The notes: generated from the sequence alone by a model not told the origin. A stretch of 64,000 nt of DNA from Bacteroidales bacterium (GCA_023138875.1 JAGLOO010000015.1:62001-126000); one strand, 5' to 3'. Numbered from the stretch's first letter, positions 46,297-56,161 are shown. Made by a program: numbers and translations.

Positions 46297-48132
46297 ATGT
46301 GTGGAATTGTCGGTTATATCGGTAGCAGGGACGCTTACCCGATACTTATCAAAGGCCTTAAAAGACTTGAATACCGCGGGTATGATTCAGCTGGTGTAGC
46401 CTTGCTTAATGGTAAAACTTCCATCTATAAAAAGAAAGGAAAGGTTTCAGAGCTGGAGAATCATGTACGGGGAAAAGATACGAGCAGCAACCTTGGGATC
46501 GGGCACACACGGTGGGCAACCCATGGGGAACCCAATGACCTGAATGCCCATCCGCATCACTCGGAAAAGGGACTGTTTACCATCATTCACAACGGCATCA
46601 TTGAAAATTATGCAGAACTGAAGAAGAGTCTGACAGAGCAGGGAATAACCTTCTACAGTGAGACTGATACTGAGGTACTGGCCAACCTGATTGAATATAT
46701 CTATACTTCGCAGAAGGTGAGCGTAGAAATTGCCGTCGGACTCGCATTACAAAAGGTGATTGGTGCGTATGGACTGGTGGTGATTTCCGATGAGGATCCC
46801 AATTTGATGATCGCTGCCCGCCGAAGCAGTCCCCTGGTGATCGGACTGGGGGATAATGAGTATTTTATCGCCTCCGATGCCACTCCCATCGTGGAGTATA
46901 CCGACAGGGTAATCTACCTGAACAATGATGATATTGCCCTCATCAGAAGGGATGAACTGGTACTGAAGAACCTGACCAGTGATGCTACGAAGGTCAATAT
47001 CCAGACCGTGGACCTGGGAATTTCAGAGATTGAGAAGCATGGATATGACCATTTCATGTTGAAGGAGATCTTTGAGCAGCCGCGGTCCATCATGGATACC
47101 TTCAGGGGCAGGATCAGGCCCGACACCAATGAAATCAGGCTTGGAGGACTGCATGAGGTAAAGGACCGTCTCGTGAATGCCAATCGCATTGTTGTGATTG
47201 CCTGTGGAACGTCCTGGCATGCAGGCCTGGTAGGAGAGTATTTAATTGAAGATTTGGCAAGGATCCCGGTGGAGGTTGAGTATGCATCGGAGTTCCGTTA
47301 CCGGAATCCCATGATCGGTCCCGATGATGTGGTATTGGCCATTAGTCAGAGCGGGGAGACAGCGGATACACTGGCGGCGATTCATCTTGCAAAGGAGGCC
47401 GGAGCACTGGTACTTGGGATCTGTAATGTGGCAGGTTCCAGTATATCCCGTGAAACCGATGCGGGTGTGTATACCCATGCCGGACCCGAGATCGGTGTGG
47501 CATCCACCAAGGCATTTACAGCTCAGGTGACTGTGCTTACCATGATGGCCATCATGATCGGAAGAGAGAAAGGATTGCTTTCAGATGAACGTTTTGCGGA
47601 ATTGATTAGTGAATTAAATGATATTCCCGGAAAAATTGAGAAGATCCTGGAACAGAATGATGAATTCCAACGGATCGCTAAAATCTATAAGGATGCAACC
47701 AACGCGCTTTATCTTGGCAGGGGGGTATCATTCCCGGTTGCACTGGAAGGGGCGCTGAAACTGAAGGAGATCTCTTACATTCATGCCGAAGGCTACCCTG
47801 CTGCCGAGATGAAACATGGTCCCATTGCACTGATTGACCAGAAGATGCCAGTTGTTTTTATTGCTACGCGTGATAAATCCTATGAAAAGATCGTCAGCAA
47901 CATCCAGGAGGTAAAAGCAAGAAACGGAAATGTTATTGCTATAGTTACAGAGGGAGACACCTCCATTAAGGGTATGGCCGACCATGTCATTGAAATCCCG
48001 GAGACGGACGAAGCCATGGTTTCCATTCCTTCTGTAGTACCACTTCAGTTGATTGCCTATCACATTGCGGTCATGCGTGGTTGTGATGTGGATCAGCCCA
48101 GGAACCTTGCTAAGTCGGTCACTGTAGAGTAG
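46297..48132 (+). CDS. glmS: Glutamine--fructose-6-phosphate aminotransferase (isomerizing)
   Basis: Makes glucosamine-6-phosphate, the entry to peptidoglycan and lipopolysaccharide amino sugars. 611 residues. After removal of Met1, Cys2 of CGIVGYIGSRDA is the glutaminase nucleophile. RWATHGEPNDLNAHPH and HNGIIENYAELKKSL belong to the glutaminase domain. Two SIS domains follow (VVIACGTSWHAGLVGEYLIE and LYLGRGVSFPVALEGALKLK) and the end LAKSVTVE is the usual C-terminus. No glmS ribozyme-like sequence is visible, as only six bases separate it from the DUF4270 gene. Its stop directly abuts the stop of convergent rfbB. Confidence 0.98.
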   Translation: MCGIVGYIGSRDAYPILIKGLKRLEYRGYDSAGVALLNGKTSIYKKKGKVSELENHVRGKDTSSNLGIGHTRWATHGEPNDLNAHPHHSEKGLFTIIHNGIIENYAELKKSLTEQGITFYSETDTEVLANLIEYIYTSQKVSVEIAVGLALQKVIGAYGLVVISDEDPNLMIAARRSSPLVIGLGDNEYFIASDATPIVEYTDRVIYLNNDDIALIRRDELVLKNLTSDATKVNIQTVDLGISEIEKHGYDHFMLKEIFEQPRSIMDTFRGRIRPDTNEIRLGGLHEVKDRLVNANRIVVIACGTSWHAGLVGEYLIEDLARIPVEVEYASEFRYRNPMIGPDDVVLAISQSGETADTLAAIHLAKEAGALVLGICNVAGSSISRETDAGVYTHAGPEIGVASTKAFTAQVTVLTMMAIMIGREKGLLSDERFAELISELNDIPGKIEKILEQNDEFQRIAKIYKDATNALYLGRGVSFPVALEGALKLKEISYIHAEGYPAAEMKHGPIALIDQKMPVVFIATRDKSYEKIVSNIQEVKARNGNVIAIVTEGDTSIKGMADHVIEIPETDEAMVSIPSVVPLQLIAYHIAVMRGCDVDQPRNLAKSVTVE

Positions 48133-49182
48133 TTAACGGTTGCCGTATTGCTGGTCGTAGTAAGATTGATAAGCACCCGAAGTGATCCGGCGCATCCATT
48201 CTTCATTTTCCAGGTACCAGTCGACCGTCCTGGTCAATCCCTGTTCAAACGTCAGAAGAGGCTTCCAGCCAAGTTCGTTCTGGATCCTTGTACTGTCGAT
48301 GGCATACCTCAGGTCATGCCCGGCCCTGTCTTTCACAAAGGTTATCAAGCCTTCAGATATCCCCGGTTCCCTATTTAGCTTCTGGTCCATAATGCGGCAA
48401 AGCAACCGGATCAGATCAATGTTTTTCCATTCATTCAATCCCCCGATGTTGTAAGTCCGGCCCTGGGTCCCCTGATGAAAAATCAGGTCAATGGCTGTCG
48501 CGTGGTCTTTCACGTAAAGCCAGTCCCTCACATTTTCTCCTTTTCCGTAGATGGGGATCGGTTTCATATGGAGGATGTTGTTGATGGCCAGAGGAATCAG
48601 CTTCTCGGGGAACTGGTTGGGCCCATAATTGTTGGAACAGTTTGAGATCACAATTGGCAATCCGTATGTATGGTGATACGCCCTCACCAGGTGGTCGGAG
48701 CTGGCTTTTGAAGCAGAATAGGGACTTCGGGGATCATATGGGGTTTCTTCCCTGAACAATCCTTCACTGCCCAGACTCCCATATACTTCATCGGTGGAAA
48801 TATGATGAAATAATTTCCCCTTCTTACCATCCCATGATTGACGGCATGCATTAAGCAGATTGACGGTCCCCACGATATTGGTGTTTATAAAAGCGGTGGG
48901 ATTCGCAATGGAACGGTCCACATGGGATTCAGCCGCCAGGTGGATTACGCTGTCGATCTGGTGGCGTCCGAACAATTCTTCTAAAAATGGTTCGTTCACA
49001 ATATCTCCCCTGATGAACTGATAATTGGGACGGTCTTCAATGTCTTTCAGGTTTTCCAGGTTTCCCGCATAGGTGAGTTGATCCAGGTTGAGTACCCGAT
49101 AATCCGGGTGGTCCATCACCATTTTTCTAACAACATGGGATCCGATGAATCCTGCTCCGCCGGTAATCAGCAGGGTGGTCAT
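48133..49182 (-). CDS. rfbB: dTDP-glucose 4,6-dehydratase
   Basis: Converts dTDP-glucose to dTDP-4-keto-6-deoxyglucose, the branch point to dTDP-rhamnose and other deoxysugars. 349 residues of the extended short-chain dehydrogenase class. The NAD loop is ITGGAGFIGSHVVRKMV, the catalytic triad lies in HISTDEVYGSL and PYSASKASSDHLVRAYHH (YxxxK), and SNCSNNYGPNQFPEKLIPL is the family-specific substrate loop. RfbA, RfbC and RfbD are not in the window, so the sugar made cannot be told. Its first bases overlap the galE stop by four. Last gene of a four-gene nucleotide-sugar operon. Confidence 0.95.
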   Translation of the reverse strand: MTTLLITGGAGFIGSHVVRKMVMDHPDYRVLNLDQLTYAGNLENLKDIEDRPNYQFIRGDIVNEPFLEELFGRHQIDSVIHLAAESHVDRSIANPTAFINTNIVGTVNLLNACRQSWDGKKGKLFHHISTDEVYGSLGSEGLFREETPYDPRSPYSASKASSDHLVRAYHHTYGLPIVISNCSNNYGPNQFPEKLIPLAINNILHMKPIPIYGKGENVRDWLYVKDHATAIDLIFHQGTQGRTYNIGGLNEWKNIDLIRLLCRIMDQKLNREPGISEGLITFVKDRAGHDLRYAIDSTRIQNELGWKPLLTFEQGLTRTVDWYLENEEWMRRITSGAYQSYYDQQYGNR

Positions 49183-50213
49183 AATGCTGACTTTTTAGAA
49201 TGAATAAACTTTTCCCAGTTCCAGGCTGACAGAAGGGTTTCTTCAATCCCTTTTTCTGCCTTCCACCCCAGTTCACTATTGGCATAGCTGGTATCGGCAT
49301 ACACCTGTTCCACATCTCCCTCCCGGCGTTTCACCACCCGGTAATCGAGTTTTTCACCGGTGGCATTTTCGAAGGTCTGGATAATTTCAAGGACGGAAAG
49401 GCCTTTTCCAGTACCCAGGTTAAACACTTCGAAGGAAGCTTTTTGCCTGTTATCGAGTAACCGTCTGATGGCTACCACATGGGCTTTTGCCAGATCAACC
49501 ACATTGATATAGTCACGGATGGCCGAACCGTCAGGGGTATTGTAATCAGTACCGAATACCTTGAGGTAATCCCTGATCCCTATAGCTGTCTGGGTAATGA
49601 AGGGAACAAGGTTGTTGGGTATCCCGAGGGGTAATTCTCCGATTCTTGCTGAAGGATGGGCTCCGATGGGATTGAAATAACGCAATGAGATCACCCTGTT
49701 TTCCGGGGTTGACTCCTGAGTATCCAGCAGGATCTCTTCACAGATTTGCTTGGTATTGCCGTAGGGGGAATTGGCTTTTTTAATGGGGGCGTCCTCGGCA
49801 ACAGGCAGGCTGTCGGGTTCGCCGTAAACGGTACATGACGATGAGAAGACAAAATTTGCTACACCATACCGTTTCATGGCTTCCAGCAGGTGAATCAGGG
49901 AGAGCAGGTTATTTTCATAATAAGAAAGGGGTTTCTCCACACTCTCACCCACCGCCTTGAAAGCGGCAAAATGGATAATGGCTTCAATCTCCGGATATTT
50001 CTTAAAGACTGCATATGTAGATTGCCGGTCCCTCAGGTCCACTTCCTCAAATAGGGGGTATTTCCCTGTGATTTCGGCAATGCCGTCAAGCACCTTTCGG
50101 TCGGAGTTCGAAAAGTTATCGATAATCACTACTTCCATCCCCTCCTCAAGCAGTTCAACCACTGTATGAGATCCAATGTATCCCGTTCCTCCTGTGACTA
50201 GTATTGTTGGCAT
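49179..50213 (-). CDS. galE: UDP-glucose 4-epimerase
   Basis: Interconverts UDP-glucose and UDP-galactose (and perhaps the N-acetyl forms). 344 residues. The NAD-binding loop is VTGGTGYIGSHTVVELLE, the catalytic Ser/Tyr/Lys lie in FSSSCTVYGEPD and PYGNTKQICEEIL, and GTDYNTPDGSAIRDYINVVD and FNLGTGKGLSVLEII are typical of GalE. A position that decides N-acetyl-sugar use cannot be read with confidence. It lies 12 bases after the UDP-sugar dehydrogenase gene and overlaps rfbB by four bases. Confidence 0.95.
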   Translation of the reverse strand: MPTILVTGGTGYIGSHTVVELLEEGMEVVIIDNFSNSDRKVLDGIAEITGKYPLFEEVDLRDRQSTYAVFKKYPEIEAIIHFAAFKAVGESVEKPLSYYENNLLSLIHLLEAMKRYGVANFVFSSSCTVYGEPDSLPVAEDAPIKKANSPYGNTKQICEEILLDTQESTPENRVISLRYFNPIGAHPSARIGELPLGIPNNLVPFITQTAIGIRDYLKVFGTDYNTPDGSAIRDYINVVDLAKAHVVAIRRLLDNRQKASFEVFNLGTGKGLSVLEIIQTFENATGEKLDYRVVKRREGDVEQVYADTSYANSELGWKAEKGIEETLLSAWNWEKFIHSKKSAL

Positions 50214-50225
50214 GATTGCGTTCCG

Positions 50226-51518
50226 TTAAAGGCTCCAGTAATTGAGTGTGGATATCTTCCCCTTGAAGATCCCCTTCAGATCGGCAAATATCGCTTCCGG
50301 ATGGGTAATAGATTGAAAATAAGCCTCATCCAGCTGAGCGTATTCTTTATGATTTACGGCTATAACAATACCGTGATAGGGTCCCCGGATGGAATCGGCC
50401 AGCTCAAAATCATACTCTTCGCGAATCTCATCAGGAGAGGCATAGGGGTCCACCACATCTACCTGTACCCCAAACTCTTTCAGTTCAGCGATCACATCAG
50501 CCACCTTGGAATTCCTGATGTCACTCACATTTTCTTTGAATGTAGCGCCCATCACCAGCACCCGGCAATCTTTCAGGTTGGGAAAGTTGGCGGAGAGTTT
50601 CAGGGTCACCTGGCGGGCCACATATGCACCCATACCATCGTTGATTCCCCGGCCTGAATTGATAATCTGGGCATGATGTCCGAATTTGGCTGATTTATAG
50701 GTAAGATAATAAGGATCCACGCCAATGCAGTGACCACCCACCAGTCCGGGATAGAACCGTAGAAAGTTCCATTTGGTGCCAGCTGCTTCAAGCACTTCGT
50801 ATGTATCAATCCCCATTTTATTGAAGATCATAGAAAGCTCGTTCATAAATGCGATGTTGATGTCGCGCTGGGCATTTTCAATAATCTTGGCAGCTTCTGC
50901 TACTTTGATGCTATCGGCCCTGTGAACACCTGCTTCTATGACAAGTTCATAGGTTTTTGCAATCTCTTCGGCGGATACTGGATCACATCCCGAAGTAACT
51001 TTGGTAATTTTTGTAAGGGTATGTTCCCGGTCGCCAGGGTTGATGCGTTCAGGCGAAAAACCAACCTTGAACTGGTCCATATATTTTAATCCGGAAATTT
51101 TGCTCAGTAGCGGAATGCAATCCTCTTCAGTACACCCTGGATAAACGGTCGATTCGTACACTACGTAATTTCCTTCCGATAAAACCTTTCCGACTGTTTC
51201 AGTAGCCGATAACAGGGGAGTAAGGTCAGGATTCTTGTGCACATCGATGGGGGTTGGAACGGCAACCACAAAGAAGGCAGCTTCCCTGAGGTCCTCAATG
51301 TCTGAAGTGAAAACAATGTCGCATCCTTCAAAGTCTTCCGATAAGAGTTCATTGCTTGGATCAATCTTCTGCTTCATCATATCAATCCGGTCGGCTTTAA
51401 TATCAAAGCCAATGACTGAAATTTTTTTGGCAAACTCAAGGGCAATGGGCAACCCGACATAACCCAGGCCGATAACGGCCATCTTCTTCTTTTTGTTCAG
51501 TAGATCGTTATAAATCAT
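50226..51518 (-). CDS. Nucleotide-sugar (UDP-HexNAc) dehydrogenase, WbpA/TviB-like
   Basis: 430-residue enzyme that oxidises a UDP-hexose or UDP-N-acetylhexosamine at C6 to the uronic acid in two NAD-dependent steps. The N-terminal dinucleotide-binding loop is AVIGLGYVGLPIALEF. The catalytic cysteine is in the conserved GGHCIGVDPYYLTYKS, and YESTVYPGCTEEDCIPLL and AKIIENAQRDINIAFMNEL are typical of the TviB/WbpA/WbpO branch, which uses UDP-GlcNAc or UDP-GalNAc rather than UDP-glucose. The start overlaps the wbpB-like gene by four bases, consistent with the two being consecutive pathway steps. Confidence 0.88.
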   Translation of the reverse strand: MIYNDLLNKKKKMAVIGLGYVGLPIALEFAKKISVIGFDIKADRIDMMKQKIDPSNELLSEDFEGCDIVFTSDIEDLREAAFFVVAVPTPIDVHKNPDLTPLLSATETVGKVLSEGNYVVYESTVYPGCTEEDCIPLLSKISGLKYMDQFKVGFSPERINPGDREHTLTKITKVTSGCDPVSAEEIAKTYELVIEAGVHRADSIKVAEAAKIIENAQRDINIAFMNELSMIFNKMGIDTYEVLEAAGTKWNFLRFYPGLVGGHCIGVDPYYLTYKSAKFGHHAQIINSGRGINDGMGAYVARQVTLKLSANFPNLKDCRVLVMGATFKENVSDIRNSKVADVIAELKEFGVQVDVVDPYASPDEIREEYDFELADSIRGPYHGIVIAVNHKEYAQLDEAYFQSITHPEAIFADLKGIFKGKISTLNYWSL

Positions 51519-52474
51519 TTCCGAATAATTTTAATGATGGGATGAAAATCACCCTTTATTCCAACGGGTTCTGTATTGCGAATGGTATATACAGTCTGAA
51601 TTGACTTGCGGGCAGCCTCAAGGCCATATCCGTTTCCCTGAAGGATTTTCTCATAAGAGACCATATGAAGGTCGGTGAATCCACCGCTGAATTCGATCTC
51701 CTCTCCGTCCATGGTGATGGAACGGTAGGTGCGCTGGCCGGCCTGTTTGATCGCGGAGGGGATATCCTCGTAATCGATGCTGAGAAACCAGCGAACACGG
51801 GCCCGCTCCAGTTCAAGGAATCCGGCGGCCTTATTACCTTTCAGAAAATGGACCCTGTTCTCTTTCACATCCCCGAAGATCCAGGTAAGCATGTCAAAAA
51901 AGTGGACACCAATGTTGGTGGCAATCCCCCCGGACTTCTCCACATCTCCCTTCCATGAATAGTGGTACCAATTGCCCCGGCTGGTGATATAGGAGAGGTC
52001 GATATCGTATATTTTGTCGGGCGGACCACTGTTTACCTTCTCCCTGAGATTAACAATGGTCTGGTGGTGCCGGAGCTGGAGGATGTTCCAGACCTTTTTT
52101 CCAGTCTCCCGTTCATAATCCTGCAGGGCGTCGATGTTCCACGGATTCAACACAATGGGTTTTTCGCAGATGGCATCCGCACCATTCCTGAGGGCAAAAC
52201 GGATGTGTGAATCGTGCAGGTAATTGGGCGAACAGATGCTCACGTAATCCACCTTTGTTCCCTGGCGGTTCAGCTTGGCAATGTGCCGGTCGAAACGCTC
52301 AAATTCAATAAAGAAATCCGCTTCCGGGAAATAGCTGTCGATGAAACCCACACTATCGAACCGGTCCAGTGATGCTGCCAGAGTATTCCCTGTATCCTTA
52401 ATGGCTCTCACATGCCTGACGGCAATGTAGCCGGCCACGCCTATCAGTGCAAAATTCTTTCTTTCTTGATTCAT
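51515..52474 (-). CDS. Gfo/Idh/MocA oxidoreductase, WbpB-like UDP-GlcNAc-uronate 3-dehydrogenase
   Basis: 319-residue NAD-dependent dehydrogenase. N-terminal Rossmann loop FALIGVAGYIAVRHVRAI, then VDYVSICSPNYLHDSHIRFA and GADAICEKPIVLNPWNIDAL (the EKP motif of the Gfo/Idh/MocA family), and a C-terminal alpha/beta domain. The CSPNYLH/NGADAICEKP/NPWN wording matches WbpB/WlbA, which oxidises UDP-N-acetylglucosaminuronate at C3 on the way to UDP-2,3-diacetamido sugars. The next steps (aminotransferase WbpE, acetyltransferase WbpD, epimerase WbpI) are absent here. First gene of the minus-strand sugar operon, divergent from the SPOR gene. Confidence 0.85.
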   Translation of the reverse strand: MNQERKNFALIGVAGYIAVRHVRAIKDTGNTLAASLDRFDSVGFIDSYFPEADFFIEFERFDRHIAKLNRQGTKVDYVSICSPNYLHDSHIRFALRNGADAICEKPIVLNPWNIDALQDYERETGKKVWNILQLRHHQTIVNLREKVNSGPPDKIYDIDLSYITSRGNWYHYSWKGDVEKSGGIATNIGVHFFDMLTWIFGDVKENRVHFLKGNKAAGFLELERARVRWFLSIDYEDIPSAIKQAGQRTYRSITMDGEEIEFSGGFTDLHMVSYEKILQGNGYGLEAARKSIQTVYTIRNTEPVGIKGDFHPIIKIIRK

Positions 52475-52585
52475 ATGTGGTTGTATGCAGGAACAGTTTA
52501 CGAAGATAATAAAAAATCAGGTTGATAACTTCGTTTTGAATTCCTTCACTGTCTGATTATTTTTACCTGATAATTTGGATAATAA

Positions 52586-53623
52586 GTGATCACCGGAAAA
52601 TATATCAAACAGCTACTGGAAGAGCGGAAACGTGTCATTCTGCCGGGATTTGGAAACCTGGAAATTAAAGAAACAGGCGGTGGTGTACCGCCTTCCGGAA
52701 GCAGGATCGATCCCCCTGGATTATCGGTCAGGTTTAACACAGGATTCAGTAAAGATGATGGGTTGCTTGCATCGGTCTTTGCCACCGGAGAACAGCTTGA
52801 TGCGGAAGAGGCCGGGCAACGTGTTCTGGAGCTGGTTGATTCCATCAAATTTGCACTGGATAAGGGAGAATCTTTTACAATTCCGGAGACCGGAACGTTT
52901 CACAGGGATGATGATGGGAAGGTGCGTTTTCAATTGGATCCTGTCTGGATGCTGGAACAGGACCAGTACGGACTGGAATCCATGGACCTGCTGGAATTGG
53001 AAGAGTTACCTGTCAAAGAAGAGAAAGAACCTGTGCCGGCTGAGTCCGTCAAACAACCTCCTGCACGTTCAGCCAATGAAAAAGCCCCACCCCCACCTCC
53101 CGTTAAGCCTTCTGTAAAAACACCTGCCAAAGTAACCGAACTCCACCCCCCGGTAAAAACCCCACGCCGCATCAATAAATGGAGGGTGATCTGGATCATT
53201 GCCGGAGCACTGATCGTTATCCTTATAGCGTTGATCTTCATACCGGAGGAACTGATGAAGAGTCAGAAGTCAAAAACTGAAAGGGAAGAAGTTGAGAGTC
53301 CACAGCCGGAAACAGAGAGTCCACAGCCGGAAACAGAGAGTCCACAGCCGGAAGCTGAAAGTAGGGAAGTTGAAACTGAAACAGTAGTCGAAGAACCTCA
53401 TAACTTCTTCATCATTGCAGGGAGTTTTCAGCATTTGAAATACGCCAGTGAGTTGCAGGACCAGCTGAAAGGAAAGGGCTACCCGGCTGAAGTACTGATT
53501 ACCGAGAATCGCATGTACCGTGTCAGTGTCGTCTCATATGCTACAAAGGAAGAAGCCATAAAAGGCCTGGCTGGCGTTAAAGCGGTGCCCGGACTTGAAT
53601 CCTGCTGGTTGTTGTCCAATTAG
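52586..53623 (+). CDS. HU-CCDC81 and SPOR domain-containing envelope protein
   Basis: 345 residues, starting with GTG. The N-terminal region has two small HU-related repeats of the prokaryotic CCDC81-like type (about 1-42, MITGKYIKQLLEERKRVILP, and 60-118, GQRVLELVDSIKFALDKGES). A proline-rich linker, then one membrane segment (WRVIWIIAGALIVILIALIFI, about 198-218), an acidic linker of three 7-residue repeats (ESPQPET), and a C-terminal SPOR domain (NFFIIAGSFQHLKYASELQD ... MYRVSVVSYATKEEA) that binds denuded peptidoglycan at division sites. The topology puts the HU part in the cytoplasm and SPOR in the periplasm, linking DNA or partner proteins to septal cell wall. Divergent from the sugar operon; ends two bases from metG. 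Confidence 0.88.
   Translation: MITGKYIKQLLEERKRVILPGFGNLEIKETGGGVPPSGSRIDPPGLSVRFNTGFSKDDGLLASVFATGEQLDAEEAGQRVLELVDSIKFALDKGESFTIPETGTFHRDDDGKVRFQLDPVWMLEQDQYGLESMDLLELEELPVKEEKEPVPAESVKQPPARSANEKAPPPPPVKPSVKTPAKVTELHPPVKTPRRINKWRVIWIIAGALIVILIALIFIPEELMKSQKSKTEREEVESPQPETESPQPETESPQPEAESREVETETVVEEPHNFFIIAGSFQHLKYASELQDQLKGKGYPAEVLITENRMYRVSVVSYATKEEAIKGLAGVKAVPGLESCWLLSN
53294..53356 (+). repeat. Three tandem 21-bp repeats coding ESPQPET
   Basis: Three consecutive in-frame 21-base units starting GAGAGTCCACAGCCGGAAAC (53294, 53315, 53336). The first two are identical in sequence and the third differs near the end. They lie in the periplasmic linker of the SPOR protein, keep the frame, and are a likely place for copy-number change between strains. 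Confidence 0.9.
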
Positions 53624-53625
53624 TT

Positions 53626-55662
53626 TCAGTTTACTTCGGATCCGTTGACAGCTTCTTCCGACGGTTCTACAAAATGTAATGAACCATCCGGATTCTCTGA
53701 AAGCAGGATCATTCCCCTGGATTCTATTCCTTTGATCTTCCTGGGTGCCAGGTTTGCCAGAACGCATACTTTTTTTCCGGCCAATGATTCAGGTTCGTAA
53801 TATTCCGCAATCCCGGAAACAATGGTTCGATGTTCAAAACCGAGATCAACCCGCAACCGGATCAGTTTTTTGGTTTTGGGGACCTTTTCAGCCTCCATGA
53901 TTGTTCCTGTCCTCAGATCCATTCGGGTAAAATCTTCGAATGTGATCTCTTCCTTCTGGGGGGCGATTGAAGCAGGTTCTTCATTTTCTTCCCTGGTATT
54001 CATCAATTTGTCAAGCTGGGCCTGGATCTGATCATCCTCGATCTTATCAAAAAGGAGGGAAGCCTTTCCGATGGTGTGTCCGGTTTTCAGCAGATCAGGT
54101 GATCCTATCAGATCCCAGGATGTTTCAGAGAAAAGGAGAAAATCCCGTAATTTCTCCATGGTGAACGGAAGAAACGGATCCAGTAGAAGTGTGAGGTTGG
54201 CAGTGATCTGAAGGGAGATATTCAAAATTGTTTTTACCCTTTCAGGATCTGTCTTGATAACCTTCCATGGTTCTGTATCGGCCAGGTATTTATTACCCAG
54301 CCGGGCCAGGTCCATACCCGTTTTGATGGCCTCCCTGAACCGGAAATTTTCGAGGCTTTTTTCCACATTGCCACCAATGGTTTTTATCTCTTCCAGCACT
54401 GACCTGTCTGAATCCAGCAGGTTGGTAATCTTCGGCACTTCTCCGTCAAAATACTTATGGGTCAGTACAAAAGTGCGGTTCACGAAATTACCCAGGATCG
54501 CCACCAGTTCGTTGTTGTTTCGGTTCTGAAAATCTTTCCAGGTGAAGTCATTGTCTTTGTTCTCCGGAGCATTGGCGCACAAAACATACCGCAGGACATC
54601 CTGTTTTCCCGGGAAGTCCTCCAGGTATTCATGCAACCAGACGGCCCAGTTCCTTGAGGTGGAAATCTTATCATTCTCCAGGTTGAGAAATTCGTTGGCC
54701 GGGACATTGTCAGGCAGGATATAACTGCCTTCCGCCTTCAGCATGGTGGGGAAGATGATGCAATGAAAAACGATGTTGTCCTTTCCAATGAAGTGAACCA
54801 GGCGGGTTTCTTCATCTTTCCAGTACTTCTCCCAGTCAGGAGTCAGTTCTTTGGTGGCAGAGATATAACCGATGGGAGCATCAAACCAGACATACAATAC
54901 CTTCCCGTCTGCACCCTCCACCGGCACGGGAATACCCCAGTCCAGATCGCGGCTCACTGCTCTGGGATGCAGGCCCTGGTCCAACCATGACTTGCACTGC
55001 CCGTATACATTGGGTTTCCACTCTTTATGTTCCTCCAGGATCCATTTTTGCAGCCACTCTTCATACCGGTCGAGGGGTAAATACCAGTGCTTTGTCTCTT
55101 TCAGAACGGGCTGGTTCCCACTGATGGTCGAAACCGGATTGATCAGGTCGGACGGACTGAGTGATGTACCACATTGTTCACACTGGTCACCATAGGCCGA
55201 AGTGTTTCCGCAATGTGGACACGTCCCTGTAATGTAACGGTCGGCCAGGAATGCGGATGCTTCCTCGTCATAGTATTGTTCAGCGGTTTTTTCAATAAAT
55301 ACTCCTTTTTTATAGAGGGTCTCAAAAATCCCGGAAGCGGTTTCATAGTGCACCTTGTTGGAGGTACGGGAATAAATATCGAAAGAAATCCCAAAATCTT
55401 TGAATGCTTTTTTGTTCAATTCATGATACCGGTCCACCACGGCCTGGGGAGTGGTTCCCTCGTTGCGGGCTTTCAGTGTGATGGGCACACCATGTTCGTC
55501 AGATCCGCAGATGGAGATCACATCCCGATCCCTCTGGCGGAGATACCGGACATATATATCAGAAGGTACGTACACACCTGCCAGGTGACCCAGGTGGAGG
55601 GGGCCGTTTGCATAGGGTAAAGCTGAGGTAATCAGGTATCGTTTAAATGCTTTTGTTGTCAT
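53626..55662 (-). CDS. metG: Methionyl-tRNA synthetase with C-terminal tRNA-binding domain
   Basis: Charges initiator and elongator tRNA-Met. From the ATG at 55662 the protein has 678 residues. The class I HIGH motif is in [19 protein letters not shown] zinc knuckle is [17 protein letters not shown]. The KMSKS-like loop is [17 protein letters not shown]-terminal OB-fold tRNA-binding (EMAP/Trbp111-like) domain begins at [19 protein letters not shown]. The frame continues upstream to 55734, but the extra 24 residues are not family-like. It converges on the SPOR gene with two bases between the stops. Confidence 0.97.
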   Translation of the reverse strand: MTTKAFKRYLITSALPYANGPLHLGHLAGVYVPSDIYVRYLRQRDRDVISICGSDEHGVPITLKARNEGTTPQAVVDRYHELNKKAFKDFGISFDIYSRTSNKVHYETASGIFETLYKKGVFIEKTAEQYYDEEASAFLADRYITGTCPHCGNTSAYGDQCEQCGTSLSPSDLINPVSTISGNQPVLKETKHWYLPLDRYEEWLQKWILEEHKEWKPNVYGQCKSWLDQGLHPRAVSRDLDWGIPVPVEGADGKVLYVWFDAPIGYISATKELTPDWEKYWKDEETRLVHFIGKDNIVFHCIIFPTMLKAEGSYILPDNVPANEFLNLENDKISTSRNWAVWLHEYLEDFPGKQDVLRYVLCANAPENKDNDFTWKDFQNRNNNELVAILGNFVNRTFVLTHKYFDGEVPKITNLLDSDRSVLEEIKTIGGNVEKSLENFRFREAIKTGMDLARLGNKYLADTEPWKVIKTDPERVKTILNISLQITANLTLLLDPFLPFTMEKLRDFLLFSETSWDLIGSPDLLKTGHTIGKASLLFDKIEDDQIQAQLDKLMNTREENEEPASIAPQKEEITFEDFTRMDLRTGTIMEAEKVPKTKKLIRLRVDLGFEHRTIVSGIAEYYEPESLAGKKVCVLANLAPRKIKGIESRGMILLSENPDGSLHFVEPSEEAVNGSEVN

Positions 55663-55784
55663 TGCGGGTTCATTTGGGATCGCACAAAGATAGTGATTAA
55701 ATGGTCGGGAGCGCGACCTGTCTGATGGATTCATTGGCTGATCCGGGAAGGTCCTGCCACATGAATGGATAAATCACATATTGT

Positions 55785-56147
55785 ATGAACAACTGTGAAA
55801 AAGGAAGGGGCGCCGAGCAGCTGGCAGCCCGGTTTTTAATGGTCAGGGGATACCGCATCTGGAAGACCAACTGGAGGTGGGGTAAAAAGGAGTTGGACAT
55901 CGTTGCGCTGCATGCAGGGGAACTTGTGATCGTAGAGGTGAAATCCCGGGTTGGGAATGCGGTGAACCATCCTTCGGAGGTTGTGCACCTAAAAAAACAA
56001 CGGAACATTATTCTGGCTGCCGATGCCTTTATCAGGTTCTACAATAGCCGGAGGCCTACCCGGTTTGATGTGATTGCAGTCATCTATAACTCTGGAGGAG
56101 TGGAGATTGAACACATCAAAAATGCCTTTTTCCCGGAGGTTGAATAA
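55785..56147 (+). CDS. YraN-like UPF0102 family protein
   Basis: 120-residue protein of the UPF0102/YraN family, a small nuclease-fold group related to Holliday-junction resolvases in structure. The PD-(D/E)XK-like core is seen as KGRGAEQLAARFLMVRGYRI, TNWRWGKKELDIVALHAGEL and VIVEVKSRVG (ELDIV then EVK), and TRFDVIAVIY follows. Its biochemical role is not settled, although a DNA-processing role is often assumed. It is divergent from metG with about 120 bases between the starts. Confidence 0.92.
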   Translation: MNNCEKGRGAEQLAARFLMVRGYRIWKTNWRWGKKELDIVALHAGELVIVEVKSRVGNAVNHPSEVVHLKKQRNIILAADAFIRFYNSRRPTRFDVIAVIYNSGGVEIEHIKNAFFPEVE

Positions 56148-56161
56148 AAAAAGAAGTTTTG

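Noticed and set aside
46240-46297. glmS ribozyme upstream of glmS
   Set aside because: Only six bases separate glmS from the DUF4270 gene, leaving no room for the ribozyme structure.
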